DNA of 64,000 nt, taken from the NCBI GenBank assembly GCA_903901045.1, contig CAIUPP010000118.1, forward strand, positions 1-64,000, in the 5' to 3' direction. Below, in pieces: positions 1-8,814 of the stretch (positions are counted from its first letter, which is position 1; every line of letters starts with the position of its first letter). The position numbers were made by a program, and so were the translations under genes. Below the pieces are notes generated by a model that saw only the letters and a list, made by a program, of their open reading frames with translations, ran no database searches and was not told the DNA's origin. The DNA comes from an uncultured Planctomycetota bacterium (lineage in GTDB: Bacteria > Planctomycetota > Brocadiia > CAIUPP01).

Positions 1-129
1 AAAGTCGAGCGCACGTTCTCCTGGCTCAACAACTTTCGCCGTTTGGTCGTTCGTTGGGACCGCACCCTGACGATCTATAGTGGATTCTTTCATGTCGCTT
101 GCCTCATCATCACCTTGAGGCAGTTATGA
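1..129 (+). CDS. IS5-family transposase, C-terminal fragment (cut by window start)
   Basis: The first 43 codons read through to a TGA at 127-129. They encode the end of a DDE transposase: VERTFSWLNNFRRLVVRWDR, followed by a stretch ending IITLRQL. The E-R-T-F-S-W-L-N-N-F-R-R-L pattern holds the last catalytic glutamate of the IS5/IS427-type DDE domain. The gene continues upstream of the window, so it cannot be judged intact or decayed. No clear terminal inverted repeat was identified just after the stop. The next 130 bp hold only short degenerate repeats of the type CGCAATTCGCTATTCGCC. It marks an insertion sequence border beside the rsmB operon. Confidence 0.85.
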   Translation, partial: KVERTFSWLNNFRRLVVRWDRTLTIYSGFFHVACLIITLRQL

Positions 130-267
130 AACCGGTTCTAGTCGCGAAACCAGCGCCTGATTACAGATTGCAGAACTCAGCGGAGTGCGCTTGTCGTTGT
201 GCCCGCTAATTCGCAATTCGCTATTCGCCAATCGCCAATCGCAAATCATCCGTTCCCGGCATTCTTC

Positions 268-1734
268 TCAGCCGTTCCGGACGATCCGCGCCATGTAAAG
301 CCCATCTCCCCCGTCGCGGGAGGGGAATAGCTGCCGCTCCTCTTCGAGGCGGAAGGCGGGGCGCTCGGCCAGGAGGGCGGAAACCAGCCCGGTGTTCTCC
401 TCCGCTTCCAGGCTGCACGTGCTGTAGACCAGCGCGCCGCCCGCCTTGACGGCCTGCAGCGCCGCATCCAGCAGCCGGCGCTGGATGGCGACCAGTTCCG
501 CCAGCGATTCCGCAGAGAAACGCCAACGCGCCTCGACGCGCCGGCGCAGGACGCCGGTGTTGGAGCAGGGAGCGTCTAGAAGCACGCGGTCGAACTTCCC
601 TGCATTCAGCCGGGCGAACTCCGCGCCATCCCCCTCCACGCTGGCGATGATCGGCAAGTCCAGCCGCTGCATATTCTCCGTCACGCGCGTCAACCGCTTG
701 GCCGAGGAGTCCACGGCGATGATCTGCCCGCGCCGCTGCATCCGCTCCGCCATGGCGCAGCTCTTCCCCCCCGGCGCGGCACACAGGTCGAGCACCTGCA
801 TCTCCGGCGCGACGCCGATGAATTCCGCAATGGCGGCGCTGGAATCGTCCTGCACCTGGAAGAGCCCTTCCGCAAAGCATTTGAGTTTGGCCACTTGAAC
901 GTGCGGCGGCAGGCGCAGGGTGCGCCCCGAGGGAGAAGGCGCGGCCTCGACCCCCTCCTCTTTCAGCCTGTTCCGGAGTTGTTCGAGAGTGACCTTCGTG
1001 CTGTTGGGGCGCGCGAAGGTGGGCGGGATGTCGTTGACCGTGGCGCACACGCCCCGCGCGCGTTCCACTCCGTAGCGCTCGATCCAACGCCGCACCAGCG
1101 CCGTGGGGAGCGAGTGGACGGCCGCGAGCCAGTCCGCGCTCGTCGGCGGCCCCACTTGCAAAGGCTTGTTCAGCTCTTCGCCGGGTTCGGTGGCGCGGGT
1201 TTCGAACGGCTCCGGCAGGATGTCGCGCGCGAAGGTGACGGCGCGCGCGTCGGTGATGGCGAAGGAGCGGCGCGGTTGCGCGGCGTCGGGAAGAGGCGAG
1301 AAGACCGCCTCGCGGGCCGCCGTGCGCAGGATGGCGTTCACGAAACCGGTGGCGGTGCGCTTGCCGGTGACGCGCGCGAGGCGGACCGATTCGTCCACCG
1401 CGGCATGCGCCGGGATGCGCTCCATGAAGATCAACTGGTACAACCCGAGCCGCAGCACCTGCCGCACGGAGGGGTCCAGCTGAGTCCGTTGCGCGTACGC
1501 GGCGAGGATGGCATCCAGCGTTCGCAGACGCCGGATGACGCCGAAGGAGAGCTCCGCCGTGAGCCGCCGGTCCTCGGGGCTGAGGCGGGCGCATTCCAGC
1601 CGCTCTTCGAGCAACTCCTGCGCGAAGCCGCGCCCCGTGGGGGAGAGCGCCTCGCTGACCACTTCCAGTGCATGGCGGCGCGGGTTCTGGGAATAGGAGT
1701 GCGCGGAATGGCGCGTCAGGTCACGTCTCGCCAC
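268..1734 (-). CDS. rsmB: 16S rRNA m5C967 methyltransferase RsmB
   Basis: 488 aa. Transfers a methyl group from SAM to C5 of cytidine 967 of 16S rRNA. The N-terminal third is a NusB-like RNA-binding domain (about residues 15-150, with RQVLRLGLYQLIFMERIPAH). The Rossmann methyltransferase core carries the SAM motif LDLCAAPGGKS, the DAPCSNTGVLRR motif with one catalytic Cys, and STCSLEAEEN with the other. It is longer than the usual roughly 430 aa because a segment of about 60-70 residues, starting near EAVFSPLPDAAQPRR, lies between the NusB-like and methyltransferase parts. The start is a GTG at 1734 preceded by GGGAG at a 9-nt spacing. It overlaps the end of fmt by 14 nt and is the last gene of def-fmt-rsmB. 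Confidence 0.93.
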   Translation of the reverse strand: MARRDLTRHSAHSYSQNPRRHALEVVSEALSPTGRGFAQELLEERLECARLSPEDRRLTAELSFGVIRRLRTLDAILAAYAQRTQLDPSVRQVLRLGLYQLIFMERIPAHAAVDESVRLARVTGKRTATGFVNAILRTAAREAVFSPLPDAAQPRRSFAITDARAVTFARDILPEPFETRATEPGEELNKPLQVGPPTSADWLAAVHSLPTALVRRWIERYGVERARGVCATVNDIPPTFARPNSTKVTLEQLRNRLKEEGVEAAPSPSGRTLRLPPHVQVAKLKCFAEGLFQVQDDSSAAIAEFIGVAPEMQVLDLCAAPGGKSCAMAERMQRRGQIIAVDSSAKRLTRVTENMQRLDLPIIASVEGDGAEFARLNAGKFDRVLLDAPCSNTGVLRRRVEARWRFSAESLAELVAIQRRLLDAALQAVKAGGALVYSTCSLEAEENTGLVSALLAERPAFRLEEERQLFPSRDGGDGLYMARIVRNG

Positions 1735-2686
1735 GGAATTGATCTCCCGGTTTGATGGAATGGCCGCGCACCCAGGCGGCGGCTTCCATGGGCCGCGAGC
1801 CTTCCGGCTTCACCTGGAGCAGTCTCACGCAGCCGCGCCCGCAGGCGACCCGCGGCTCCGAACCGGCGCTGAGAATCGTGCCCGGCGCGGCGGCGCCCGG
1901 CGGACATTCGGCGATCCGCGCGGAAAGAATGATCACGCGCCGGCCGCCCGACCTTGGTTCTCCCCCGGCCCGATGATGGAAGGTGAATGCTCCGGGCCAG
2001 GGGGTCATGGCGCGCAGAAGGTTATGCACCGCCGCGGCATCGCGCTCCCAGGGAATCAGCCCGTCGGACTTGGCCAGCTTGGAGGCGTAGGTCACTTGCG
2101 ATTCATCCTGGGGGGTATCCGTCACGCGATGTTCCTCGATGGCGTCCAGGCCGGGCACGATGATCTCCGCCGCCAGCGCCGCCAGCCGCTGGTTCAGTTG
2201 CCCGGCATCCTCCTCCGCCCCGATCTCCAGCGAGCGCTGCATCAGGACCGGCCCGGTGTCCACCCCAAGCGCCACGCGCTGGAGGGTGACTCCGGTTTCT
2301 CGCTCGCCGTGAAAGATGGCGCGCGAGATGGGCGCCGCGCCGCGGTACTTCGGCAGGAGGGAGGCGTGAATGTTGATCGTTCCGTGCTCCGCGAAGTCGA
2401 TCACGCGCCGGGTGAGTATCTTGCCGTAGGCAACCACGAGCAGGACGTCCGGGGCGGCTTCCTCCAGGCTCACCAGCGCTTCGCGCCGGTTGATGCTCTC
2501 CGGCTGGATGACCGGCACGCCATGCTCCAGAGCCGCCTGCTTCACCGGGGGCGGCGCCGGGCGGCTGCTGCGCCCGACGGGGCGGTCCGGCTGAGTGACC
2601 ACCAGGACGACGCGGTGCCGACTGGCAAGGATGGCTTCGAGCGTGGGAACGGCGAATTCCGGTGTGCCCGCAAAAGCGACGTTCAT
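1721..2686 (-). CDS. fmt: Methionyl-tRNA formyltransferase
   Basis: 321 aa, the normal family length. Formylates the amino group of Met-tRNAfMet using 10-formyl-tetrahydrofolate, giving the initiator tRNA. The protein opens with MNVAFAGTPEFAVPTLEAIL, the usual start of the formyl-transfer Rossmann domain. It carries the folate-binding and catalytic signature NIHASLLPKYRGAAPI near residue 110, with the Asn-His pair, and further on GVTLQRVALGVDTGPVLMQ. The C-terminal tRNA-binding OB-like domain follows from about residue 205. Its ATG overlaps the def stop by 4 nt. With Def it forms the formylation/deformylation couple usual in bacteria. Confidence 0.97.
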   Translation of the reverse strand: MNVAFAGTPEFAVPTLEAILASRHRVVLVVTQPDRPVGRSSRPAPPPVKQAALEHGVPVIQPESINRREALVSLEEAAPDVLLVVAYGKILTRRVIDFAEHGTINIHASLLPKYRGAAPISRAIFHGERETGVTLQRVALGVDTGPVLMQRSLEIGAEEDAGQLNQRLAALAAEIIVPGLDAIEEHRVTDTPQDESQVTYASKLAKSDGLIPWERDAAAVHNLLRAMTPWPGAFTFHHRAGGEPRSGGRRVIILSARIAECPPGAAAPGTILSAGSEPRVACGRGCVRLLQVKPEGSRPMEAAAWVRGHSIKPGDQFRGET

Positions 2687-3219
2687 TTCTTCTTCTTCGC
2701 CTCGTCGGAGGGCAGGAGCAACTTGTACTCTTTTTCCAGACTGTGCAGGCGCGGCCGCAGAAGAATCTTCGCGGCGGCGCCGACGCGGTCCACGAAGAGC
2801 CCCCCCTCCAGATGGTCAATCTCATGCTGCCAGGCGCGCGCGGCGAGCCCCTCGGCGTCGAACTCCACCACTTCGCCATCCGCGCGGGTCGCGCGCACGC
2901 GCACGCGCTCGGCGCGGCGCACCTTGGCCCACAGGCCCGGCAGGCTCAGGCAGCCCTCCTCGGCAACCACCTTCCCCTCCCGGGCGATTATTTCCGGATT
3001 CAGGTACGCCTCGATCTTCCCCGGCTCGCCGGTGGTGTTCAGCACGACGAAGCGGTAAGGCCAGCCGACCTGCGTGGCCGCCAGCCCCACCCCGCCGGCC
3101 TCCCCCATGAGTTCCGCCATGCGCAGGGTGATTTCCTTGACGAGGCTGCCGGTATCCTTGAGATCGCCGGCGTGGTCGCGCAGCCGGGGGTCCGGATAAC
3201 AGAGAATACGAAGTTTCAT
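2683..3219 (-). CDS. def: Peptide deformylase
   Basis: 178 aa from the ATG at 3219 (MKLRILCYPDPRLR). This start matches the family; an ATG 21 nt further upstream is in frame but adds residues that relatives lack. Removes the N-formyl group from new proteins. All three metal-site motifs are present: GVGLAATQVG (motif I), EEGCLSLPG (motif II, metal Cys) and QHEIDHLEG (motif III, two metal His and the catalytic Glu). It is the first gene of the def-fmt-rsmB operon and overlaps fmt by 4 nt, so translation is probably coupled. The C-terminus is lysine-rich (DEAKKKK). Confidence 0.96.
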   Translation of the reverse strand: MKLRILCYPDPRLRDHAGDLKDTGSLVKEITLRMAELMGEAGGVGLAATQVGWPYRFVVLNTTGEPGKIEAYLNPEIIAREGKVVAEEGCLSLPGLWAKVRRAERVRVRATRADGEVVEFDAEGLAARAWQHEIDHLEGGLFVDRVGAAAKILLRPRLHSLEKEYKLLLPSDEAKKKK

Positions 3220-3397
3220 CACGTCGGGAAAACGGGACAAAGTTTTGCCTTCCTATAGCTCAAGTGATTCTGCTCAATGTATCAGAGGGCGCTGAAGTGC
3301 GCAAGAACGGGCGCGCGAACACTGCCGCCGCGCTTCCATTTTGCTATACTTCTCTCCGTCAGTTGCGTTGGACCGGTTCAGCATGGGATGGAGGGTT

Positions 3398-4774
3398 ATG
3401 GGGACGGAACGGAAGGCGACACGCCGTTTTCGCAGCGCGCTTCAGGAGGAGTTGCGCCTCTGGCGCGCGGAGGGGATCGTCAGCGACGACCAGGCCAAAA
3501 CGCTGGAGCGGCGCTACGCCCTGGGCGAGCTCGCAGCGGAGGGGACGTCGCTGCTGATGACGGTGATCTACACGATCGGCGCGCTGCTGATCGCCGGGGG
3601 CGTCATCAGCTTCATCGCGGCGCACTGGACCTTCATTCCCAAACCGGCCAAGGTCGCCCTTCTTCTTGCGGCCATGATCGGCGCGCACGGAAGCGGCTAC
3701 TGGCTCTGGCGCGTGCGCGGGAGCAAGCCGAAGCTCGGCCATGCGCTGGTGATCCTGGGCACGCTCATCTTCGGCGCGAACATCGGCCTCATGGCGCAGA
3801 TCTTCCACATCGAGAGCCACTACTATAACGGGTTCCTCGCCTGGAGCCTCGGCGCGGCGGCGGTCGCCTACGCGCTCGGCAGCGCGCCGAACGCCGTCAT
3901 CGCCATCGCCACCTCCTTCATCTGGTACTGCGGATGGAAGAGCGATTACCACTTCGAGCACGCGCTCAGCCTCTATCCCCCGCTCATTGCCGCATGCGGC
4001 CTGCCCTTCATCTACTGGCGCAAGGCGGGCTTCACGTACCTGCTGCTGGCGCTGGCGGTCTCCATTTCGTTCCTGATGGACGTGGGCGCGGCAACGGATT
4101 CCTTCCAGGGATGGATGCTCGGCGGCGCGGCCCTTGCGCTGCTGCTCACGGCGTACGGCGCATGGCATCGCGTGGTCCATCCGCTGCCCGAGATCGGCGT
4201 CGTCTCGCTTTGGCTCGGGGGGATCGCGCTGGCCACCTTCGCCTACCTCCTTTCCTTCGGCGAAATGGCGCACTCCCTCACCCGCGAAATCTGGCGTCAC
4301 TACGGAGATCAGGCCGATCTCTTCCTGATCGTCGGGGCGTTCTGCGTTGTCGCGATGGCCGGCCTGAGCTTTGCGATTCTCTCGGCGATGGAGAGCTGGC
4401 GCGACCCTGTGCTGCGCCGGTACAGCCTCCCGCTCATGGCGGGCATGGCGCTGTTTCTGCTGGCCGTGAGCGGTTGGACGGGGCAGATGGCGACGGTCTT
4501 CCTGGCCAACCTCGCCTGCCTCGCGCTGGGGGTGGGGCTGATCTGGAGCGGCGTGGCCGCCGAGCGGCGCAGTCTCTTCTGGCTCGGCGCGGCGTTCTTC
4601 GCCCTGCTGATCCTGAGCCGTTTCTTGGAGTACCGGACCGGGCTGATGCTGAAGGCGGTCGCATTCCTGGCCTGCGGCGCGGGGGTCATTTACGGCGGAA
4701 TCAAGTTCGAGGGCTACCTGCGCGTCCGGCGCGCGGCGCGCGCGCTCCGCAGCACGGAAGGAGGCCCGGCATGA
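3398..4774 (+). CDS. DUF2157 multi-pass membrane protein
   Basis: About 458 aa. The N-terminal ~60 residues are soluble and helical (ALQEELRLWRAEGIVSDDQAKTLERRYAL), the hallmark of DUF2157. About a dozen hydrophobic helices follow, starting at TSLLMTVIYTIGALLIAGGVISFIAAHW. The function of this family is unknown; an inner-membrane location is clear. The ATG at 3398 is chosen because GGAGGG precedes it at a short spacing; an in-frame ATG at 3383 lies inside that ribosome site. The gene overlaps the next by ATGA. DUF2157 proteins are often followed by a GDYXXLXY protein, exactly as here, which supports the call and suggests a two-part complex. Confidence 0.85.
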   Translation: MGTERKATRRFRSALQEELRLWRAEGIVSDDQAKTLERRYALGELAAEGTSLLMTVIYTIGALLIAGGVISFIAAHWTFIPKPAKVALLLAAMIGAHGSGYWLWRVRGSKPKLGHALVILGTLIFGANIGLMAQIFHIESHYYNGFLAWSLGAAAVAYALGSAPNAVIAIATSFIWYCGWKSDYHFEHALSLYPPLIAACGLPFIYWRKAGFTYLLLALAVSISFLMDVGAATDSFQGWMLGGAALALLLTAYGAWHRVVHPLPEIGVVSLWLGGIALATFAYLLSFGEMAHSLTREIWRHYGDQADLFLIVGAFCVVAMAGLSFAILSAMESWRDPVLRRYSLPLMAGMALFLLAVSGWTGQMATVFLANLACLALGVGLIWSGVAAERRSLFWLGAAFFALLILSRFLEYRTGLMLKAVAFLACGAGVIYGGIKFEGYLRVRRAARALRSTEGGPA

Positions 4775-5295
4775 CCCGCAAACACTGGCTCTTCCTGCTG
4801 GCGGTTCTTGTGCAAACGGCCATCCTTGCCGTCGTTCCCGCCTCGCGCATACACACGCTGATGACCGGGCGCACCATTTTTCTGAAGACCGCCCCGGTGG
4901 ATCCATACGATATCATGGCCGGCTACTACGTGACGCTCCGGTACGAAATCGGCAACTTGAGCAAGGTGCCCGGATACTCCAACGAGGGAGTGGAGGGACC
5001 GGTGTACATCTTCCTCACGGAAGGGTCTGACGGCGCCTGGCAGGCAACGCGGGTGGACAAGAAGAAGCCGGCCGCCGATGCGGCGAGCAAAGGGGTCTTC
5101 ATCCAGGGGACCAGGACGTGGAATGGCGCGTTGTACGGGATCGAGCGGTACTATATCCCCGAAGGGAAGGGGCAGGAGATCGAAGAGGCGCTCAGGAAAC
5201 ACCGCAACGAGACGCGCGTCGAAGTGCGCGTGGACAGTTCCGGCCACGCCGCGCTGGTCAGCCTGCACATCGGATCGAAGGTTTACGAGTACTGA
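4771..5295 (+). CDS. GDYXXLXY-domain membrane-anchored protein
   Basis: 174 aa. One N-terminal membrane helix (WLFLLAVLVQTAILAVVPAS) is followed by an extracytoplasmic domain. That domain contains the family signature around residues 45-60 (VDPYDIMAGYYVTLRYEI): the usual GDY triplet reads AGYY here, with LRY as the LxY part. The C-terminal half (GALYGIERYYIPEGKGQEIEEAL, then RVEVRVDSSGHAALVSLHI) is typical of the family. The start has a perfect AAGGAGG ribosome site and overlaps the DUF2157 stop by 4 nt. It probably works with the DUF2157 protein; no biochemical role is known. Confidence 0.82.
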   Translation: MTRKHWLFLLAVLVQTAILAVVPASRIHTLMTGRTIFLKTAPVDPYDIMAGYYVTLRYEIGNLSKVPGYSNEGVEGPVYIFLTEGSDGAWQATRVDKKKPAADAASKGVFIQGTRTWNGALYGIERYYIPEGKGQEIEEALRKHRNETRVEVRVDSSGHAALVSLHIGSKVYEY

Positions 5296-5324
5296 GCGCG
5301 CGGCAGAGTGCGCTCTTCAGCCGT

Positions 5325-5690
5325 TCATGATGCATCCTCAGCGGGCTGAGCGCAGGGGGCGGGTTCCGCCGGCTGCGGCGGTTTCGGCATCAGCAGAGGC
5401 GCTACGCTCAGCGCGACCTGCAGGAGCGTCCCCCAGGGAATGCCGCCGCGCGAGGCCTGAGGCTCCGCCGCCGGCGCCTCCTGTTCGGGCATCTTCTTGC
5501 TCAGTTGGCGCGCCGCAAAGAACCCGAGGCCCATGGCGAGCGCCGCGGCCCCCAGCGGATGCCGCGCGGCCAGGCGCGCCGGGTCGCAGTTGTCGCGCAC
5601 GATCCGCGCGGCGCAATCCAGTTCGGCGAACATCTTGTCCAGATGCTCGGCGGCGATGCTGCCGGAGGGCCCGTTTTCAACCTGCCGCAT
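5325..5690 (-). CDS. Small membrane-associated protein, YqjK-like position
   Basis: 121 aa. The N-terminal half is soluble (MRQVENGPSGSIAAEHLDKM) with three Cys within residues 25-40 (DCAARIVRDNCD). A hydrophobic stretch HPLGAAALAMGLGFFAARQL resembles the glycine-rich C-terminal helix of the YqjD/ElaB group. A second, LLQVALSVAPLLMPK, precedes a Pro-rich tail. I do not recognise a named domain. GGAG precedes the ATG at 5690. It lies 3 bp after the upstream holin-like gene and ends the three-gene minus-strand unit. By position it corresponds to the third gene of the enterobacterial yqjD-yqjE-yqjK set, which is inference only. Confidence 0.65.
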   Translation of the reverse strand: MRQVENGPSGSIAAEHLDKMFAELDCAARIVRDNCDPARLAARHPLGAAALAMGLGFFAARQLSKKMPEQEAPAAEPQASRGGIPWGTLLQVALSVAPLLMPKPPQPAEPAPCAQPAEDAS

Positions 5691-5693
5691 CGT

Positions 5694-6026
5694 TCATCTC
5701 CTTCCGCAACGGTGATGAACGAGAAGCACCGTCAGCGCCACCGCCACCAAAACCGCCCCGACGATCATGTTCCCCGCGCCCGGCACAGGGATGCGCGACT
5801 GAAGAAAGTCCGAGAATCCCGAGGCCACCACCACCACCCCCACCAGCCCGAGAACCCCCGCCAGCAGGGGATAAAGCACCGCCTGCACGGCGGCCCGGAG
5901 ACGCCGATGAAGTTCGTCGCCGGCCTTTTCCATGTAGCAGCGGAAAAGGTTCTCGGCGTGCACCCAGGACTGCTTAAGATGCCCCAATGCGCTGTCCGTG
6001 GGGGGCGGCGTCTCCGGTTCCGACAT
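5694..6026 (-). CDS. Phage-holin-superfamily/YqjE-like membrane protein
   Basis: 110 aa. A short acidic N-terminus and an amphipathic helix (SALGHLKQSWVHAENLFRCYMEKAGDEL) precede two transmembrane helices (about residues 50-70 and 86-103), separated by a short loop with GAGNMIVGAVLV. This layout fits the YqjE/Actinobacterial holin superfamily III type of small inner-membrane protein. A GGAAAGGA ribosome site precedes the ATG. It lies between a YqjD-like and a YqjK-like gene, the same order as in enterics, where the products associate with membranes and ribosomes in stationary phase. The role here is inferred from context. Confidence 0.6.
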   Translation of the reverse strand: MSEPETPPPTDSALGHLKQSWVHAENLFRCYMEKAGDELHRRLRAAVQAVLYPLLAGVLGLVGVVVVASGFSDFLQSRIPVPGAGNMIVGAVLVAVALTVLLVHHRCGRR

Positions 6027-6057
6027 GCTGTTCCTTTCCAGAACTCACCCTGACCTG

Positions 6058-6285
6058 TCAGCCCTTGTTGTTGCGGCCGATCATGAGTCCCACCGCCAGG
6101 CCGATGCTCGCGGCCACCGCCGCAACGATCGCGATGCTGGCGACCGGATGCTCCTTACACCAGTCGGTCGTGCCGGTGACCACGCGGTCCTTGGCGCATT
6201 TCGCCACGTCACCGAAATCCTTCTTCAACGCGCAGAGCTTCTCACGCAGCTCGCTTGCCTCCGCTTTCGTGATGGTCTCTTCCAT
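6058..6285 (-). CDS. DUF883/ElaB-YqjD-like membrane-tail protein
   Basis: About 75 aa (MEETITKAEASELREKL start). A charged helical N-terminal part with Cys in KCAKDRV and WCKEHP leads into one C-terminal transmembrane helix, VASIAIVAAVAASIGLAVGL, and a basic end (IGRNNKG). A helix of this kind after HP or NP is the mark of the ElaB/YqjD family, which tethers ribosomes to the membrane in stationary phase in E. coli. The start is chosen at 6285 because GAGAAAGG lies 9 nt upstream; an ATG 9 nt earlier abuts that site. First gene of the three-gene unit ending at 5325. Confidence 0.62.
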   Translation of the reverse strand: MEETITKAEASELREKLCALKKDFGDVAKCAKDRVVTGTTDWCKEHPVASIAIVAAVAASIGLAVGLMIGRNNKG

Positions 6286-6658
6286 GGCCCACATCCTTTC
6301 TCCGCGCCCCAACTGAGTTCTCCGGCGGGAGGCCCACCTCCCGCTCCAACCTGAGTATAGAACTCGATACCGGGGCAAACAAGAATTTTTCAGCGAAGAT
6401 ATCGGAATTCGGAACGCTCGATTCCGCAGGCGCGGAGCCGCATGGAGGAACGCATGCCCGGCCGACGTTCAACGAGATGCGGCATAACTACTTTCCATTA
6501 GGCGCATTCACCTACGGCAAATACGGAAGTCCGCCCGAGTGCCACGCCATGGCATCGGCTGGCACAATTACCTGACACAAGGCCGCGCGGGACGGGGGCC
6601 GGCGGAAACCGGCTTCACGCGGCCTCACCAGGACCCGCTACGGTGAAAGGAGACTACC
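6286..6658. other. Intergenic region between divergent genes
   Basis: About 370 bp between the minus-strand YqjD-like gene and the plus-strand multicopper oxidase. It must hold both promoters, but I see no convincing consensus pair. The part 6370-6420 is locally AT-richer. An AAAGGAG ribosome site for the oxidase lies at 6645-6651. No gene, RNA or clear repeat was seen. Confidence 0.5.
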
Positions 6659-8791
6659 GTGAGTGCAGGAGTATTGTCGGCAAGCGCCGTCGCACGAGTC
6701 GGTTGGAAGCGCTCGGACAGGGGGCGGCTCGCCTCGGGAGCGTTGGGAATCTTCGCCGCGTTGGCCCTGGTGGCCGGAGCGTCGCTCGACGCGCGGGCCC
6801 AGCCCGTGCCCGGCGGCTCGCTGGACCCCAACACGATTCCGAAGTATGTCACGCCTCTGTTGATTCCCCCCGCCATGCCCAAGACGATGACCCTCAAGGA
6901 GGGGAAGAAGGAGCTTGTGGACTACTACGAGATCGCCGTGCGGCGGTTCCAGCAGCAGGTCCTCCCCGTCACCAACACAATGGGCGCGCCTCTGGGCCTC
7001 ACCACGGTGTTCGGCTACGGCGCCATCAGCGATTCCACCACCTTCAGCTATCCCGGAGCGACCATCGAAGCCAAGGTCGATCAACGGGTGCGCGTGCGGT
7101 GGATCAACGACCTGAAGGACCCCGTGACGGGCAATTACCTGCCGCCGCTCCTGCCGATTGACCAGACGCTGCACTGGGCCAATCCCCCCGGGCCGCGCGA
7201 TGACTTCGGCACCGACCAGGCCCCCTACACGGGCCCCGTGCCGATCATCACCCATCTGCACGGAGCGCACACGACTCAGGAGAGCGATGGCTTCCCGGAA
7301 GCATGGTACCTGCCCGCCGCAAACAACATTCCCGAGGGTTACTCCACGACCGGCACCTATTATGACCTCAACATTGAGACCTCTCCTCTGGGGGACCTCT
7401 GGACGACCGGCACCGCCGTGTTCGAGTACCCCAACGACCAGCGCGCCACGGCGCTGTGGTACCACGATCACGCCCTGGGCATGACGCGCGTGAATGTGTA
7501 TTCCGGCCTCGCGGGCTTCTACCTGCTGCGCGGCGGCAATACGGACCTGAGCGGCAACAAGCTGCCCGGCCCGGCCCCGGCGGCCGGCGACCAGCCCGGC
7601 AAGAGCTATTACGAAATCCCGCTCGTGCTGCAGGACCGCTCTTTCAACGCGGACGCCTCGCTGTTCTACCCGGATAACCGCGCATTCTTCGAGGGGTTGA
7701 CGGTGGATCAATTGGAGATCCCCTTCACCCCGGCCCCGGCGGTTGGCGGAACCCCCAGCGATGTCGCCCCTATCTGGAACCCGGAATTCTTCGGCAATAC
7801 CGTGGTGGTCAACGGCAGGACCTGGCCGGTCCTTCAGGTGGAGCCGCGCCGTTACCGCCTCCGCTTCCTGGACGGAGCAGACTCGCGCACGTTCATCCTG
7901 AAGCTCACCACCGGCGACCCGACCGCCCGGCCCGCGGCCCCGGCGCTGCCCTTCTGGATCATCGGCTCCGATGGCGGCTTCCTGCCCAAGCCGGTGCAGA
8001 CGAACCAATTGATCATCGCTCCGGCTGAGCGCTACGACGTGATCCTGGATTTCACCGACCAGCCCGTCGGCACGGCGTTCTACCTGGTCAATGAAGGACC
8101 GGACTTCCCCTTCCAGGGCGGAGTGGCAGGGGTCAACTTCCCGTATGCGGACCCGGGCACCAGCGGCCAGGTGATGAAGTTCGTCGTCTCCCCGCTGGCC
8201 TCCAAGGACAAGAGCACGCCGCCGGAGCGGCTGAAGCTGCCGAAGATCAAGCCCATCGGCGCGGAAGGGAGCACGCGCACCCTCTCGCTGAACGAGCTGG
8301 ACTCCTCGAACGTGTTCATCGAGGTCGATCCTGAGACCGGCGCCGTCGAGTTCAACCCCGAAAGCACGGTCCCGTTCGGCCCCGTCCAGTCCCGGCTGGG
8401 CACGCTCACGTTTGACCAGTTCGGCACGCCGGTTCCGACCCCGCTGATGTGGGGAGCGCCCGTCACGGAGAACCCGGCTTTGGGCGCCACGGAAGTCTGG
8501 GAGTTCTACAACTTCACCGCCGACGCGCATCCCATCCACGTCCACGTGGTTCAGTTCCAGGTGGTGAACCGTCAGCCCATGGGCGGCGGCGCAGTCGTGC
8601 TTCCGGCGCCGTGGGAGACGGGATTCAAGGACACCGTGATCGCTTTGCCCGGCTGGATCACGCGCGTCCGCGCGAAGTTCGACATCCCCGGCCTGTTCGT
8701 CTGGCACTGCCACATCCTGTCCCATGAGGACAACGAAATGATGCGGCCATACACCATCGGCAACGTTCAGGAGCCCGGGGTCGCGAAGTAG
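6659..8791 (+). CDS. Secreted multicopper oxidase (CotA/bilirubin-oxidase type)
   Basis: 710 aa. Oxidises phenols, pigments or metal ions while reducing O2 to water with four coppers. The GTG start has AAAGGAG 8 nt upstream. The N-terminus has an Arg-rich segment and a hydrophobic core (GALGIFAALALVAGASL) ending ARA-QP, so it is an export signal. All four copper motifs are visible: THLHGAH near residue 200, WYHDHALG near 270, HPIHVHVVQF near 625, and WHCHILSHEDNEMM near 685, with the type 1 Cys and axial Met. The T1 Met suggests a moderate redox potential. The CotA-like start (PKYVTPLLIPP) sets it apart from CueO. It is a single-gene unit ended by the terminator at 8815. Confidence 0.93.
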   Translation: MSAGVLSASAVARVGWKRSDRGRLASGALGIFAALALVAGASLDARAQPVPGGSLDPNTIPKYVTPLLIPPAMPKTMTLKEGKKELVDYYEIAVRRFQQQVLPVTNTMGAPLGLTTVFGYGAISDSTTFSYPGATIEAKVDQRVRVRWINDLKDPVTGNYLPPLLPIDQTLHWANPPGPRDDFGTDQAPYTGPVPIITHLHGAHTTQESDGFPEAWYLPAANNIPEGYSTTGTYYDLNIETSPLGDLWTTGTAVFEYPNDQRATALWYHDHALGMTRVNVYSGLAGFYLLRGGNTDLSGNKLPGPAPAAGDQPGKSYYEIPLVLQDRSFNADASLFYPDNRAFFEGLTVDQLEIPFTPAPAVGGTPSDVAPIWNPEFFGNTVVVNGRTWPVLQVEPRRYRLRFLDGADSRTFILKLTTGDPTARPAAPALPFWIIGSDGGFLPKPVQTNQLIIAPAERYDVILDFTDQPVGTAFYLVNEGPDFPFQGGVAGVNFPYADPGTSGQVMKFVVSPLASKDKSTPPERLKLPKIKPIGAEGSTRTLSLNELDSSNVFIEVDPETGAVEFNPESTVPFGPVQSRLGTLTFDQFGTPVPTPLMWGAPVTENPALGATEVWEFYNFTADAHPIHVHVVQFQVVNRQPMGGGAVVLPAPWETGFKDTVIALPGWITRVRAKFDIPGLFVWHCHILSHEDNEMMRPYTIGNVQEPGVAK

Positions 8792-8814
8792 GAGAGGTTA
8801 CTTGTGAGCGCGAA

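Noticed and set aside
221-1594. Large open frame of 457 codons on the minus strand overlapping rsmB
   Set aside because: It is the same strand in another frame of a clear rsmB gene. Its Arg- and Ala-rich composition is what high-GC shadow frames give.
3359-4906. 515-codon minus-strand frame across the DUF2157 gene
   Set aside because: Antisense shadow of a well-supported membrane gene; protein is low-complexity with no motif.
6638-8725. 695-codon minus-strand frame over the multicopper oxidase
   Set aside because: Antisense shadow; no ribosome site or family, while the sense gene has all copper motifs.
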